DNA from: Winogradskyella echinorum
GTDB lineage: Bacteria > Bacteroidota > Bacteroidia > Flavobacteriales > Flavobacteriaceae
NCBI RefSeq assembly: GCF_014297365.1
Contig: NZ_JACOQD010000001.1
Span: 744,001 to 808,000, forward strand
Length of the DNA stretch: 64,000 nt
Direction of reading: 5' to 3'
Positions 51,129 to 60,081 of the stretch are shown piece after piece. A program made the position numbers and the translations under genes. How positions within the stretch are numbered: the stretch's first letter is position 1; every line of letters begins with the position of its first letter. The notes beneath the pieces were generated by a model that saw only the letters and a list, made by a program, of their open reading frames with translations, made no database searches and was not told the DNA's origin.

Positions 51129-52190
51129 CTGGATAAAATTAAAAGCAAAAAAAAGGTTTTAGTAGCTCCCTTAAATTGGGGCTTAGGCCATGCTACGCGC
51201 TGTATTCCTATTATAAATGCATTAATACAGCATCATTTTGAGCCTGTAATTGCGAGCGATGGTGAAGCTTTAGAATTATTAAAAAAAGAATTTCCAAAGC
51301 TTAAAGCTATAGCGCTCCCTTCATATAATATTACTTATTCCAAAAAAGCAAATAACTTTAAATTAAAACTTATTAAAGATTCACCACATCTTTTAAAAAC
51401 TATTAAAAAAGAAAAGAAACTAGTTGAAACCTTGATAAAAACAGAAGGTCTATCTGGTATTATCTCTGATAATCGTTTTGGAGTAAGAAACAGAGCTATA
51501 CCTTCGGTATTTGTAACGCATCAATTACGCGTTTTAAGCGGAAACACAACTTGGTTGAGTAGTAAACTACATCAAAAAATAATATCTAAATTTAATGAAT
51601 GTTGGGTACCAGATCATAATGGTACTTTTAATTTGAGTGGAGATTTAGGCCATGTTGAAAACTTTGTGTCATCCGTAAAATATTTAGGGCCACTATCTCG
51701 ATTTAAAAAACATGATGTAAAAACTAAATACCAACTTCTTGTTTTACTTTCTGGTCCTGAGCCACAACGCACATTCTTAGAACAAAAACTTTTAAACGAC
51801 TTAAAATACTTTAAAGGAAGTGTATTATTTATTAAAGGTAAAATTGAAGCTGAACAACAAAGAGAGGTTATTGATAAAATGGTTATTTATAATTTTATGA
51901 CGAGCAAAGAACTTGAATTGGTTATTAATGAAAGTGAAACTATTTTAAGTAGGTCTGGTTATACGACTATAATGGATTTAGCAAAGTTAAAAAAAAGAGC
52001 CTTTTTTATACCTACACCAGGTCAGTTTGAACAAGAATACTTAGCAAAAAAACTAGAAGTTGAAGGAATTGCGCCATTTTGCAATCAAGATGAATTTGAT
52101 ATCAAAAAGCTTTCAGAAATTAAAAACTATAGTGGCTTTGAGCATCAGGCATACGAAATAAACTATAAAAAGTTATTTGGTCTTTTCTAA
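51129..52190 (+). CDS. MurG-like glycosyltransferase, apparent CTG start, 353 aa
   Basis: The family N-terminus KKVLVAPLNWGLGHATRCIP (glycine-rich donor/acceptor loop) is encoded from 51147 on, upstream of the first in-frame ATG (51432). The frame opens at 51117 and has no ATG, GTG or TTG before the conserved part. CTG at 51129, preceded by AAAGG, gives LDKIKSKKK, which would be a normal MDKIKSKKK start with one base changed. The C-terminal half has GPEPQRTFLEQKL and SRSGYTTIMDLAKLKKRAFFIPTPGQFEQEYLA, the GT28/MurG UDP-sugar site. The 3' end overlaps the convergent kinase gene by 18 bp. Confidence 0.8.
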   Translation: MDKIKSKKKVLVAPLNWGLGHATRCIPIINALIQHHFEPVIASDGEALELLKKEFPKLKAIALPSYNITYSKKANNFKLKLIKDSPHLLKTIKKEKKLVETLIKTEGLSGIISDNRFGVRNRAIPSVFVTHQLRVLSGNTTWLSSKLHQKIISKFNECWVPDHNGTFNLSGDLGHVENFVSSVKYLGPLSRFKKHDVKTKYQLLVLLSGPEPQRTFLEQKLLNDLKYFKGSVLFIKGKIEAEQQREVIDKMVIYNFMTSKELELVINESETILSRSGYTTIMDLAKLKKRAFFIPTPGQFEQEYLAKKLEVEGIAPFCNQDEFDIKKLSEIKNYSGFEHQAYEINYKKLFGLF

Positions 52191-53216
52191 CGTAAAAGAA
52201 AACTCACTACCTACACCCAGCTCACTTTCTACATATATTTTTTCTTCGTGAGCTTCAATAATATGTTTTACAATAGAAAGACCTAAACCAGAGCCTCCCT
52301 CTTTGCGAGATCCACTTTTATCAACACGATAAAAACGCTCAAATAAGCGCTGAAGATTTGATTTATCAATACCTTCACCGTTATCAGTTACTCTAATAAT
52401 CGTTTTATTTTTTATAAGGTTTTCTATACTAACTTCTGTAGTTCCTTTTTCTCTACCATATTTAATAGAGTTTACAATAAGATTTGTTAGAACTTGTTGT
52501 ATGCGTTCTTTATCTGCATATACCATTATTGGTTCTAAATAATCGATATCGAAAGTTAAGGTGATATGCTTTTTAGCTGCCTTCATTTCAAAAAGATCAA
52601 ATACACCTTTAACTAATTCAACAATATCAAATTCTTCTTTATTTAAACTTAAATCACCAACCTCTAGTTTAGTAATCATGTCTAAATCTCTAATAATATA
52701 TATTAATCGTTCTACACCTTTATTGGCTCTATTGAGATACTTTTTTCTCAGTTTTTCGTCATCCATTGCACCATCTAAAAGCGTTAAGATGTAGCCTTGT
52801 ACAGTAAATAGTGGAGTTTTTAATTCGTGCGAAACATTACCAATAAATTCTTTTCGATACTCTTCCCTAATTTTTAGAGTTTCAATTTCAATTTTCTTGT
52901 TTTTAGCATATTTATCGATCTCGCGCGTAAGTGTACCCATATCAGTAGTAATGGGTTGCTGTCTTAGGCTTGTAGATTCTAAAAGGGTAAGGTCGTCGTA
53001 TATTTTCTTAACACGTCTATAAATAAAACGTTCTACCCTATATTGTACAATAGCAAAGCATAATGGAAAACAAAGTAAAGGGAACAAAATAAGTTGCCAA
53101 TTAAATGTATGGTAGTAATATAAAAAAACACTCACGAGGAGTGTTGTAAACATTGTTACATATAATGATGTACGCAATGCGAATTTATATGTTTTCTTTA
53201 GGTTCTTTTTTTGCAT
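52173..53216 (-). CDS. PhoR-like sensor histidine kinase, 347 aa
   Basis: Two N-terminal membrane segments with a very short loop (about 15-55), a cytoplasmic coiled coil, HisKA with FIGNVSHELKTPLFTVQGYILTL, and HATPase_c (LTNLIVNSIKYG, DNGEGI, GGSGLGLSIVKHII). Resembles PhoR-type kinases without a PAS domain. The start overlaps the response regulator stop by one base, so they form a coupled pair. Confidence 0.92.
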   Translation of the reverse strand: MQKKNLKKTYKFALRTSLYVTMFTTLLVSVFLYYYHTFNWQLILFPLLCFPLCFAIVQYRVERFIYRRVKKIYDDLTLLESTSLRQQPITTDMGTLTREIDKYAKNKKIEIETLKIREEYRKEFIGNVSHELKTPLFTVQGYILTLLDGAMDDEKLRKKYLNRANKGVERLIYIIRDLDMITKLEVGDLSLNKEEFDIVELVKGVFDLFEMKAAKKHITLTFDIDYLEPIMVYADKERIQQVLTNLIVNSIKYGREKGTTEVSIENLIKNKTIIRVTDNGEGIDKSNLQRLFERFYRVDKSGSRKEGGSGLGLSIVKHIIEAHEEKIYVESELGVGSEFSFTLEKTK

Positions 53217-53902
53217 TAGTCTACAAACTTGTAACCAACACCTTTTACGGTTTTAAAAGACTTATCTCCTATCTTTTCGCGAAGTTTTCTAATATGCACA
53301 TCTATAGTTCTTCCTCCAACTACAACTTCATTTCCCCAAACTTTGTCTAAAATTTCTTCACGCTTAAAAACCTTACCTGGCTTAGTTGCTAGCAAAGATA
53401 ATAATTCAAACTCTTTTCGAGGTAAAGTAATTTCTTTACCCTTATTAGTAATTTTATATTCTTCTTTGTAAATAATTAAATCACCTATTTTAACTATAGC
53501 ATCTGTAGAACTATTATCATCTTTAAGACGTCTCAACAATGCTTTTACTTTACTAACTAAAACTTTAGGCTTAATTGGTTTTGCTATGTAGTCATCTGCA
53601 CCCGCATCAAAACCAGCAACTTGAGAATAATCTTCTCCTCTAGCTGTTAAAAATGTAATAATGGTACCGCTTAAATCAGAGTGCTCTCTTATACGTTCAC
53701 ATGCTTCAATACCATCCATTTCTGGCATCATAACATCTAGTATAATTAAATGCGGCTTGTGTTTCTTTGCTTTTTCAACAGCTTCTACACCATTTTCACC
53801 TGTAATAACTTGATAACCTTCAGAAGACAAGTTATAACCTACAATTTCTAAAATATCTGGCTCATCATCTACCAACAATATTTTAATATCCTTTTTTTTC
53901 AC
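53216..53902 (-). CDS. OmpR/PhoB-family response regulator, 228 aa
   Basis: Receiver domain (D12/D13 region ILLVDDEPDILEIVGYNL, phospho-acceptor in LIILDVMMPEMDG, DDYIAKPI) and a winged-helix output domain (KEITLPRKEFELLSLLATKPGKVFKREEILDKVWG, VGGRTIDVHIRKLREKIG, VKGVGYKF). First gene of the pair with the kinase. The exact stimulus is unknown; phosphate is only the family guess. Confidence 0.93.
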   Translation of the reverse strand: MKKKDIKILLVDDEPDILEIVGYNLSSEGYQVITGENGVEAVEKAKKHKPHLIILDVMMPEMDGIEACERIREHSDLSGTIITFLTARGEDYSQVAGFDAGADDYIAKPIKPKVLVSKVKALLRRLKDDNSSTDAIVKIGDLIIYKEEYKITNKGKEITLPRKEFELLSLLATKPGKVFKREEILDKVWGNEVVVGGRTIDVHIRKLREKIGDKSFKTVKGVGYKFVD

Positions 53903-54132
53903 TTTAATATGTTTTTTTAAAGTTTCGTAAATATAAAATATATCTTCTTCAACTTAGTGATAATATTAAATTGATAACAATTACCTAACATTAAAATCTA
54001 AATCATAGCTATTAAAACTTATTAAAAAAAGTTATGTTAACTTATTGTAAAAAAGAGTACTCTTCATAATTATCATTATAAATATTAACTATTAGTTAGT
54101 ATATTTATAGTCTAATTTTTTAAAATTCAATT

Positions 54133-55875
54133 ATGAAAAAACTTTACTTTTTATTATTCACTTTAATGTTTACAGTTGCCTCTTCCTTTGGGCAAGTTGT
54201 AATTAATGAAATTGATGTAGATACACCTGGATCTGACACAGAAGAATTCGTTGAGTTAAAAGCTGCACCTAATACTTCTTTAGATGGTTATATTGTTGTG
54301 TTTTTTAATGGAAGCAACGATTTAAGTTATGGAACTTGGGATTTAACAGGAAAAACAACAGATGCCAATGGCTTCTTTATTTTAGCAAATACATCTCTAG
54401 TTTCGGGTAGCGATATAGAATTACCTCCAGGAGGATCTGGATACGTACAAAACGGACCAGATGCAATTGCTATTTACCAAGACTCAGCTGCTAATTTTCC
54501 TGATGGTACTGGTGTAACAACTACAAATCTTATTGATGTTATTGTATATAGCACTAATGATTCGGATGATATTGAATTACTTTCTGGATTTGGTGAAACT
54601 GTTCAATGGGACGAAAGTGCTAATGGAGCTAATGCAACTGAATCTTTGCAATTAAACGCTGCAGGTACAGCTTACGAAACAAAAGCACCAACCTTTAGAG
54701 CATCTAATGATACAGCTGTTTGTGAGTTAAGTTTAACAGCTACTTCTGCAACTTGTGATGCCTTTACAACTGGAACAGATACTTATACTGCAACGGTTGA
54801 CTTTACAGGTGGTGGTACCTCAACCTACACTGTAGCATCAGATTCTGGTGTTGTTGATTTAACAGCTGGTGATCCATCAACTGATGCAGCAGGAACAATC
54901 ACGGTTACAGGCATTGCTGAAGGTACAGATGTGATTATTTCAGTTGTGGACGGTGCGCTTTGTGATTTAAGCAGTACTGTTGTAAGTCCTGTTTGTGAGC
55001 CTACAAATACTTTACCATTAACAGATGATTTCACTTATGCTGATGGAAGTCTTGTACCTAATGGCGGATGGAGCAATCACAGTGGAAATGCTGGAGATTT
55101 ATTAATTGCTTCTGGACAAGCAGTTGTACAACATGGAGCTCCAAGCGAAGATGCTAATATTCAATTTACACCAGTTTCTGGTGTAGTATATTATGCTTTT
55201 GATTTTTCTGTTGATGACTTGGGAGCACCATATAGTAATGCAGGAACAGATTACGAATACTTTGCTCATTTTATGCAAGGCACAAGTGGTTTCAGTGCAC
55301 GTTTTGATATTGTACCTCCTTCTGGAGCTGGCGATTTCACTGTCGGAATTGCTTCAGACGAGAGCACTGCAGATGCAACGTGGGCAACAGACCTTACTTA
55401 TGATACTACTTATAGAGCAATAGTTGGTTACAACCAAGACACTAATATAGCTCAACTCTGGATTGATGCTACCGTTCAAGGTGACACTTCAATCTTAGGA
55501 GAAGATAGAGCTGATCCTGGTACTTCTGTAGATGCCTTTGCACTTAGACAATCAGATTCTGATGAAAACGAAACTATTCGTGTTGATAATTTAGTGATTT
55601 CTCAAAATTTTAGCGATGTTACGTTATCAACTAACCAATTTGACAATAATAAGTTTTCTCTTTACCCAAATCCAACAAATTCAGGATTTGTAAACATTAT
55701 ATCATCGAATAATGAAGTAATGAATGTGCAAGTATTTGACATTTTAGGTAAGCAAGTAAAAAATGAAGTACTTAGCAATAACACTTTAAATGTATCTGAT
55801 TTAAACAGTGGAATTTACATTGTAAAGATTACTCAGAATAATGCTTCTATCACTAAAAAACTAGTGATTAAATAG
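54133..55875 (+). CDS. Secreted T9SS-sorted protein with lamin-tail-like domain, 580 aa
   Basis: Signal peptide ending SSFGQ. An N-terminal lamin-tail (LTD) type domain (VVINEIDVDTPGSDTEEFVELKA, GYIVVFFNGSND, FFILANTSL), Thr/Ala-rich beta domains with paired cysteines in the middle, a lectin-like segment (about 295-490), and a C-terminal type A sorting domain (NKFSLYPNPTNSGFVNI, VFDILGKQVKNE, SGIYIVKITQ, KKLVIK). Secreted by the type IX system. Enzymatic activity is not recognisable. It is monocistronic with a terminator; the 230 bp upstream show no full promoter match. Confidence 0.85.
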   Translation: MKKLYFLLFTLMFTVASSFGQVVINEIDVDTPGSDTEEFVELKAAPNTSLDGYIVVFFNGSNDLSYGTWDLTGKTTDANGFFILANTSLVSGSDIELPPGGSGYVQNGPDAIAIYQDSAANFPDGTGVTTTNLIDVIVYSTNDSDDIELLSGFGETVQWDESANGANATESLQLNAAGTAYETKAPTFRASNDTAVCELSLTATSATCDAFTTGTDTYTATVDFTGGGTSTYTVASDSGVVDLTAGDPSTDAAGTITVTGIAEGTDVIISVVDGALCDLSSTVVSPVCEPTNTLPLTDDFTYADGSLVPNGGWSNHSGNAGDLLIASGQAVVQHGAPSEDANIQFTPVSGVVYYAFDFSVDDLGAPYSNAGTDYEYFAHFMQGTSGFSARFDIVPPSGAGDFTVGIASDESTADATWATDLTYDTTYRAIVGYNQDTNIAQLWIDATVQGDTSILGEDRADPGTSVDAFALRQSDSDENETIRVDNLVISQNFSDVTLSTNQFDNNKFSLYPNPTNSGFVNIISSNNEVMNVQVFDILGKQVKNEVLSNNTLNVSDLNSGIYIVKITQNNASITKKLVIK

Positions 55876-55898
55876 GTAGAATTCTTAATTATATACTA

Positions 55899-55927
55899 AG
55901 CGTTGCTTGAAAATATCAAGCAACGCT
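55899..55927 (+). terminator. Terminator of the second T9SS protein gene
   Basis: 12-bp perfect stem AGCGTTGCTTGA/TCAAGCAACGCT with a 5-nt loop and a T-run. A short dispersed-repeat fragment, CAACTACGCTCAGCAGCC, follows at 55956-55973. Confidence 0.88.
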
Positions 55928-56019
55928 TTTTTATTTTACATACTTTTGTAATTCAACTACGCTCAGCAGCCAAATGAAATTATAATATGCTAACCAGAAT
56001 TTTAAGTTGAGCTAATACT

Positions 56020-57000
56020 ATGAAAGCACCTAAAGCAATTTTTAATATAAAATCCGATGCTGCATTTGAGGACTTGGCTTTAAGAGTCTTTAAGTTTCAA
56101 TTTGAAAATAATGGAGTTTATCGTTCGTTTTGCGATTTACTTTACAGACATCCTGCAGATGTAAAAAACATACAAGATATTCCATTTCTTCCTATACAAT
56201 TTTTTAAGTCTCATGAGATTTTATCTTCCAATACTAAAGTTGAAAAAACCTTTACCAGTTCTGGTACAACAGGCAGTATAACCAGTAAACATCTAGTAAC
56301 TGATATAAAGATTTATGAAGAAAGCTATTTAGAAGGTTTTAAGCATTTTTATGGCAATATTGAAGAATACGTGGTTTTAGCTTTACTTCCTTCTTATTTA
56401 GAACGTGAAGGTTCTTCTTTAATATATATGGCTAATGATTTAATTGTAAAATCTAAACAACCTGAAAGTGGATTTTACCTCAAAAATCTTAAAGAATTAG
56501 CTAATACACTAAATCATCTTGAAAACAGAAAACAAAAAACTTTATTAATTGGTGTCTCATTTGCTTTATTAGATATGGTTGAACAATTTCAGTTTAATTT
56601 AAACCATACCATAGTAATGGAAACTGGTGGTATGAAAGGCAGACGAAAAGAAATTATACGCCAAGAATTACATCATATCCTCAAATCTGGTTTTGGTGTT
56701 AATAAAATACATAGTGAATATGGCATGACAGAACTTTTAAGTCAGGCGTATTCTAACGGTAATGGTATTTTTAAGTGTCCTCCTTGGATGAAGGTTTTAA
56801 CAAGAGACACTGAAGATGCACTAAATATGCAACAAGCTAATAAAACTGGAGGTATTAATGTTATTGACCTTGCTAATATTAACTCTTGCTCATTTATTGC
56901 CACACAAGACTTAGGTAAAGTTTCTGAAAATGGTACGTTTGAGATTATAGGAAGATTTGACAACTCTGATATTAGAGGTTGTAATTTAATGGCATTGTAA
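56020..57000 (+). CDS. LuxE/PaaK-type acyl-activating enzyme, 326 aa
   Basis: LuxE-like acyl-protein synthetase fold: FLPIQFFKSHEI, KTFTSSGTTGSITSKH (nucleotide-binding loop), VVLALLPSYLEREGSSLIYM, METGGMKGRRKEIIRQEL and EYGMTELLSQAYS. In Bacteroidota this gene is common outside luminescence clusters, and its substrate is not known. No luxCD genes are nearby, so it is probably an adenylate-forming enzyme for another carboxylate. Confidence 0.82.
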   Translation: MKAPKAIFNIKSDAAFEDLALRVFKFQFENNGVYRSFCDLLYRHPADVKNIQDIPFLPIQFFKSHEILSSNTKVEKTFTSSGTTGSITSKHLVTDIKIYEESYLEGFKHFYGNIEEYVVLALLPSYLEREGSSLIYMANDLIVKSKQPESGFYLKNLKELANTLNHLENRKQKTLLIGVSFALLDMVEQFQFNLNHTIVMETGGMKGRRKEIIRQELHHILKSGFGVNKIHSEYGMTELLSQAYSNGNGIFKCPPWMKVLTRDTEDALNMQQANKTGGINVIDLANINSCSFIATQDLGKVSENGTFEIIGRFDNSDIRGCNLMAL

Positions 57001-57078
57001 GGAAATTAATTTCATTACGACTTAATAAGTACTTTGAAAAAGAAAGATTTTTTCAATAGTTGATTGATTGGTTAGATT

Positions 57079-57102
57079 GTGCCCAAAAGAGATTTTGGGC
57101 AC
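57079..57102 (+). terminator. Terminator of the LuxE-like gene
   Basis: 10-bp stem GTGCCCAAAA/TTTTGGGCAC with a GAGA loop and seven T. Confidence 0.88.
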
Positions 57103-57118
57103 TTTTTTTGCAAAAAAA

Positions 57119-57147
57119 AGACCTGATAGTAATAACTAGACAGGTCT
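57119..57147 (-). terminator. Terminator of tyrS
   Basis: AGACCTG/CAGGTCT with an internal TAGT/ACTA pairing, followed by a T-run on the minus strand. It lies 22 bp beyond the tyrS stop. Confidence 0.75.
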
Positions 57148-57168
57148 ATATAAACACTTATATTTTAT

Positions 57169-58479
57169 TTAAACCACTTTTAAAATAAAGTTAGTTTTCT
57201 TTCCTCTACTGATTACAATATACTTATCGTTAATTAAGTCTTCTGTAGTTAATACGTAATCTTCTTTAACCTTTTCTTTATTAACTGCAATTGCATTTTC
57301 TTTTAATGCTCTACGGGCTTCACCATTGGAGCCTAAAAAATTAGTTTTGGCAGCCAAAGCACCAATCATATCAATACCTTCATCAAATTCTGCTCTGCTG
57401 ATTTCGGCTTGTTTTACACCTTCAAACACATCTAAAAACAAATTCTCATCTAACTCTCTTATCTCGTTTTTAAAATCTTTACTAAATAAAATTTTAGATG
57501 CTTTAATTGCATTTTCATAATCTTCCTTACTATGCACAAACGTTGTAACTTCTTCAGCTAAACGCTTTTGTAAAGCTCTAAAACCAGGATTTTCTTTATG
57601 CTCTTCAATTAAATTTTCAATAGATTCTTTATCTAAAAATGTAAAGATCTTAATATATTTTTCAGCATCTTCATCAGTTGTATTTAACCAAAATTGATAA
57701 AATTTGTACACCGAAGTTTTATTAGCATCTAACCAAACATTTCCTCCTTCACTTTTACCAAATTTAGAACCGTCTGCCTTGGTAATTAAAGGACAAGTCA
57801 TTGCATATGCTTTTGCTTGGTCTTCACCATCGTGCATACGTCTTACCAACTCCGTTCCTGTGGTAATATTTCCCCACTGATCGCTTCCACCCATTTGTAA
57901 TTTGCAACCCATAGTTTTGTACAAATGATGAAAATCGTAACCTTGAATCAATTGATAAGTAAATTCAGTAAAAGACATACCTACACTACCTTCTTCTCCA
58001 CTTAAACGTTTTTTTACAGAATCTTTAGCCATCATATAATTTACGGTGATGCGTTTACCAACATCGCGCGCAAAATCTATGAAACTAAAATTCTTCATCC
58101 AGTCATAATTGTTTACTAAAACTGGAGCATTTTTTTCGTTAGAATTAAAATCTAAAAAACGAGACAAAATATTTCTTATACCGGCAACATTATGAGCCAA
58201 AGTTGTCTCATCTAACAAATTTCGTTCGTCACTTTTTCCAGATGGATCACCAATCATTCCTGTTGCACCACCAACTAAAGCAATGGGTTTATGACCAGCT
58301 TTTTCTAAATGCACTAATAAAATTATAGGCACTAAACTACCAATATGCAGCGAATCTGATGTTGGGTCAAAACCAATGTATGCTGTTGTCATTTCTTTGT
58401 CTAATTGCTCCTCAGTGCCAGGCATTATATCATGCACCATTCCTCTCCATCTTAAATCTTCTACAAATTTGTTTGCCAT
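57169..58479 (-). CDS. tyrS: Tyrosyl-tRNA synthetase, 436 aa
   Basis: Class I synthetase: [19 protein letters not shown] (HIGH motif as HIGS), [51 protein letters not shown] (KMSKS as KFGKS), and a C-terminal S4 RNA-binding domain ([14 protein letters not shown]). Charges tRNA-Tyr. It has a full promoter and a terminator, so it is a single-gene unit. Confidence 0.97.
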   Translation of the reverse strand: MANKFVEDLRWRGMVHDIMPGTEEQLDKEMTTAYIGFDPTSDSLHIGSLVPIILLVHLEKAGHKPIALVGGATGMIGDPSGKSDERNLLDETTLAHNVAGIRNILSRFLDFNSNEKNAPVLVNNYDWMKNFSFIDFARDVGKRITVNYMMAKDSVKKRLSGEEGSVGMSFTEFTYQLIQGYDFHHLYKTMGCKLQMGGSDQWGNITTGTELVRRMHDGEDQAKAYAMTCPLITKADGSKFGKSEGGNVWLDANKTSVYKFYQFWLNTTDEDAEKYIKIFTFLDKESIENLIEEHKENPGFRALQKRLAEEVTTFVHSKEDYENAIKASKILFSKDFKNEIRELDENLFLDVFEGVKQAEISRAEFDEGIDMIGALAAKTNFLGSNGEARRALKENAIAVNKEKVKEDYVLTTEDLINDKYIVISRGKKTNFILKVV

Positions 58480-58506
58480 TATTACTTATTTCAAAATTTA
58501 TTGACG

Positions 58507-58535
58507 CAAAGATATGTTTCCGCTTTAAAAGACAA
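58507..58535 (-). promoter_or_regulatory. Promoter of tyrS
   Basis: TATCTTTG on the minus strand (58507-58514), with TTG (58533-58535) after an 18-bp spacer. Confidence 0.7.
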
Positions 58536-58618
58536 AAGCCAAAAAGCAATTTTAAAAAAGCGTAAATTTACTTCGGATATGCTCAACAACCAATTTATGG
58601 TTTAAGACAAAATTACGG

Positions 58619-59638
58619 ATGATATTAGTTACAGGTGGAACAGGTTTAGTAGGCTCTCATTTACTTTTTAAATTAATTAGTAGCAATGCGCATGTACGCG
58701 CTATTTATAGAAGAGAAAAAACATTGAGGCGTGTTAAACATATATTCTCTTATTTTTCGGAAAATGCTGAAAACTTATTTAATAAAATTGAATGGGTTGA
58801 AGCAGATATTAATAATATTCCTAAATTACAAAATGCCTTTAAAGACATAACACATGTTTATCATTGTGCTGCCTTTGTATCTTTTGAACCCGATAAATAT
58901 AAAGTCTTAAGAAAGATTAATATTGAAGGAACTGCAAATATTGTAAATCTCTGTATAAGTAATAATGTACAGAAATTATGCTACGTAAGTTCTGTTGCTG
59001 CTATTGGGCATAATAGTGATCCTAAAAAATTAGTTGATGAGCAAACGGCTTGGAATCCTGAGGATGATAATAATGTATATGCCATAACAAAATACGGAGC
59101 TGAACTTGAAGTGTGGAGAGGTACCCAAGAGGGTTTAAATGCTGTAATAATAAATCCAGGTATAATTTTAGGTGCAGGTTATTGGAATGGTGGCAGTAGC
59201 GGAAATTTATTTAAAAAGATTTATAAAGGCATGCGTTACTATGTAAAAGGAATTACTGGATATGTTGATGTTTGGGATGTTGTAAATTCTATGCATCAGC
59301 TTATGATCAGTGATATAACTAATGAAGGCTTTATTTTAGTATCTGAAAACTTGAGTTTTAAAGCGTTTCAGACTAAAACAGCAAATGCTTTAAGTGTACA
59401 ACCACCAAAGAAAGAAGCTAAACCATGGTTATTAGCCATCGTTTGGAGATTAGATTGGTTGCAACATAAACTTTTAGGCAAACGCAGACAATTGTCTAAA
59501 CAAACTGCAAAATCTGTTTCAAGAATTACAAAATATGATAATTCTAAGTTGAAAAACGCTTTAGGATTTCAATTTAAAACCATAGATACATCTATTAAAG
59601 AAATCACTGAACTGTTTTTGAAAGACTTGAAACAATAG
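58619..59638 (+). CDS. NAD-dependent epimerase/dehydratase (SDR), 339 aa
   Basis: Extended short-chain dehydrogenase: ILVTGGTGLVGSHLLFKLI (NAD-binding Gly motif), VYHCAAFVSFEPDKYKVLRKINIEGTANIV, YVSSVAAIG and the catalytic YAITKYGAELEVWR (YxxxK). Substrate unknown; related to dihydroflavonol reductase-like and sterol dehydrogenase-like proteins. Its 3' end overlaps the convergent DUF4296 gene by 35 bp. Confidence 0.87.
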   Translation: MILVTGGTGLVGSHLLFKLISSNAHVRAIYRREKTLRRVKHIFSYFSENAENLFNKIEWVEADINNIPKLQNAFKDITHVYHCAAFVSFEPDKYKVLRKINIEGTANIVNLCISNNVQKLCYVSSVAAIGHNSDPKKLVDEQTAWNPEDDNNVYAITKYGAELEVWRGTQEGLNAVIINPGIILGAGYWNGGSSGNLFKKIYKGMRYYVKGITGYVDVWDVVNSMHQLMISDITNEGFILVSENLSFKAFQTKTANALSVQPPKKEAKPWLLAIVWRLDWLQHKLLGKRRQLSKQTAKSVSRITKYDNSKLKNALGFQFKTIDTSIKEITELFLKDLKQ

Positions 59639-60080
59639 AGTCTTTTAGTTTTGATTTATTTATAGAATCTCTTCGAATTCGTTGCTTAGCACTCAAAGAA
59701 TCTTGTCTTTTTTTAACGGATTGTGCTTCTTTCTCCCTGATATCTTCAAAAGTTTTCTTTTCCTTTTCTAATCTAGCTCTTACTTTATCAATAATACTTT
59801 TATAAACTTCATTATCAAAAGTATAATAAGTATTACTATCTGAAAACTGTGTACTATCAATATTGTATTTGTTAAGCACATAGGTTTCTGGCATAAAACC
59901 TTCTGCTTCTAATATTTTTCTATTTACTCCTTTAGCAGCATTAATAATATATAAATCATACAAAATATCAGACATCGTTTCCTTAGCGATAAGGTTATCT
60001 GGCTTTTTTATACTTTTTGAATCATCGCAAGCAATAATTAAAAAACATAAAATTAATATGACAATTATATTCTTAAACAT
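59604..60080 (-). CDS. DUF4296 lipoprotein, 158 aa
   Basis: The lipobox LIIACDDS (Cys18) marks a lipoprotein. DUF4296 follows (PDNLIAKETMSDILYDLYIINAAKG, YVLNKYNIDSTQFSDSNTYYTFDNEVYKSIIDKVRARLEKEK). The long helical basic tail is Ser/Arg/Lys-rich. Function unknown. It follows the dihydroorotase gene with a 1-bp gap, the usual order in Flavobacteriaceae. Confidence 0.88.
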   Translation of the reverse strand: MFKNIIVILILCFLIIACDDSKSIKKPDNLIAKETMSDILYDLYIINAAKGVNRKILEAEGFMPETYVLNKYNIDSTQFSDSNTYYTFDNEVYKSIIDKVRARLEKEKKTFEDIREKEAQSVKKRQDSLSAKQRIRRDSINKSKLKDSIVSSLSKTVQ

Positions 60081-60081
60081 A

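Noticed and set aside
56020..57000. A bioluminescence locus because of the LuxE-like gene
   Set aside because: No luxA, B, C or D genes are present. Isolated LuxE-like enzymes are common in Bacteroidota.
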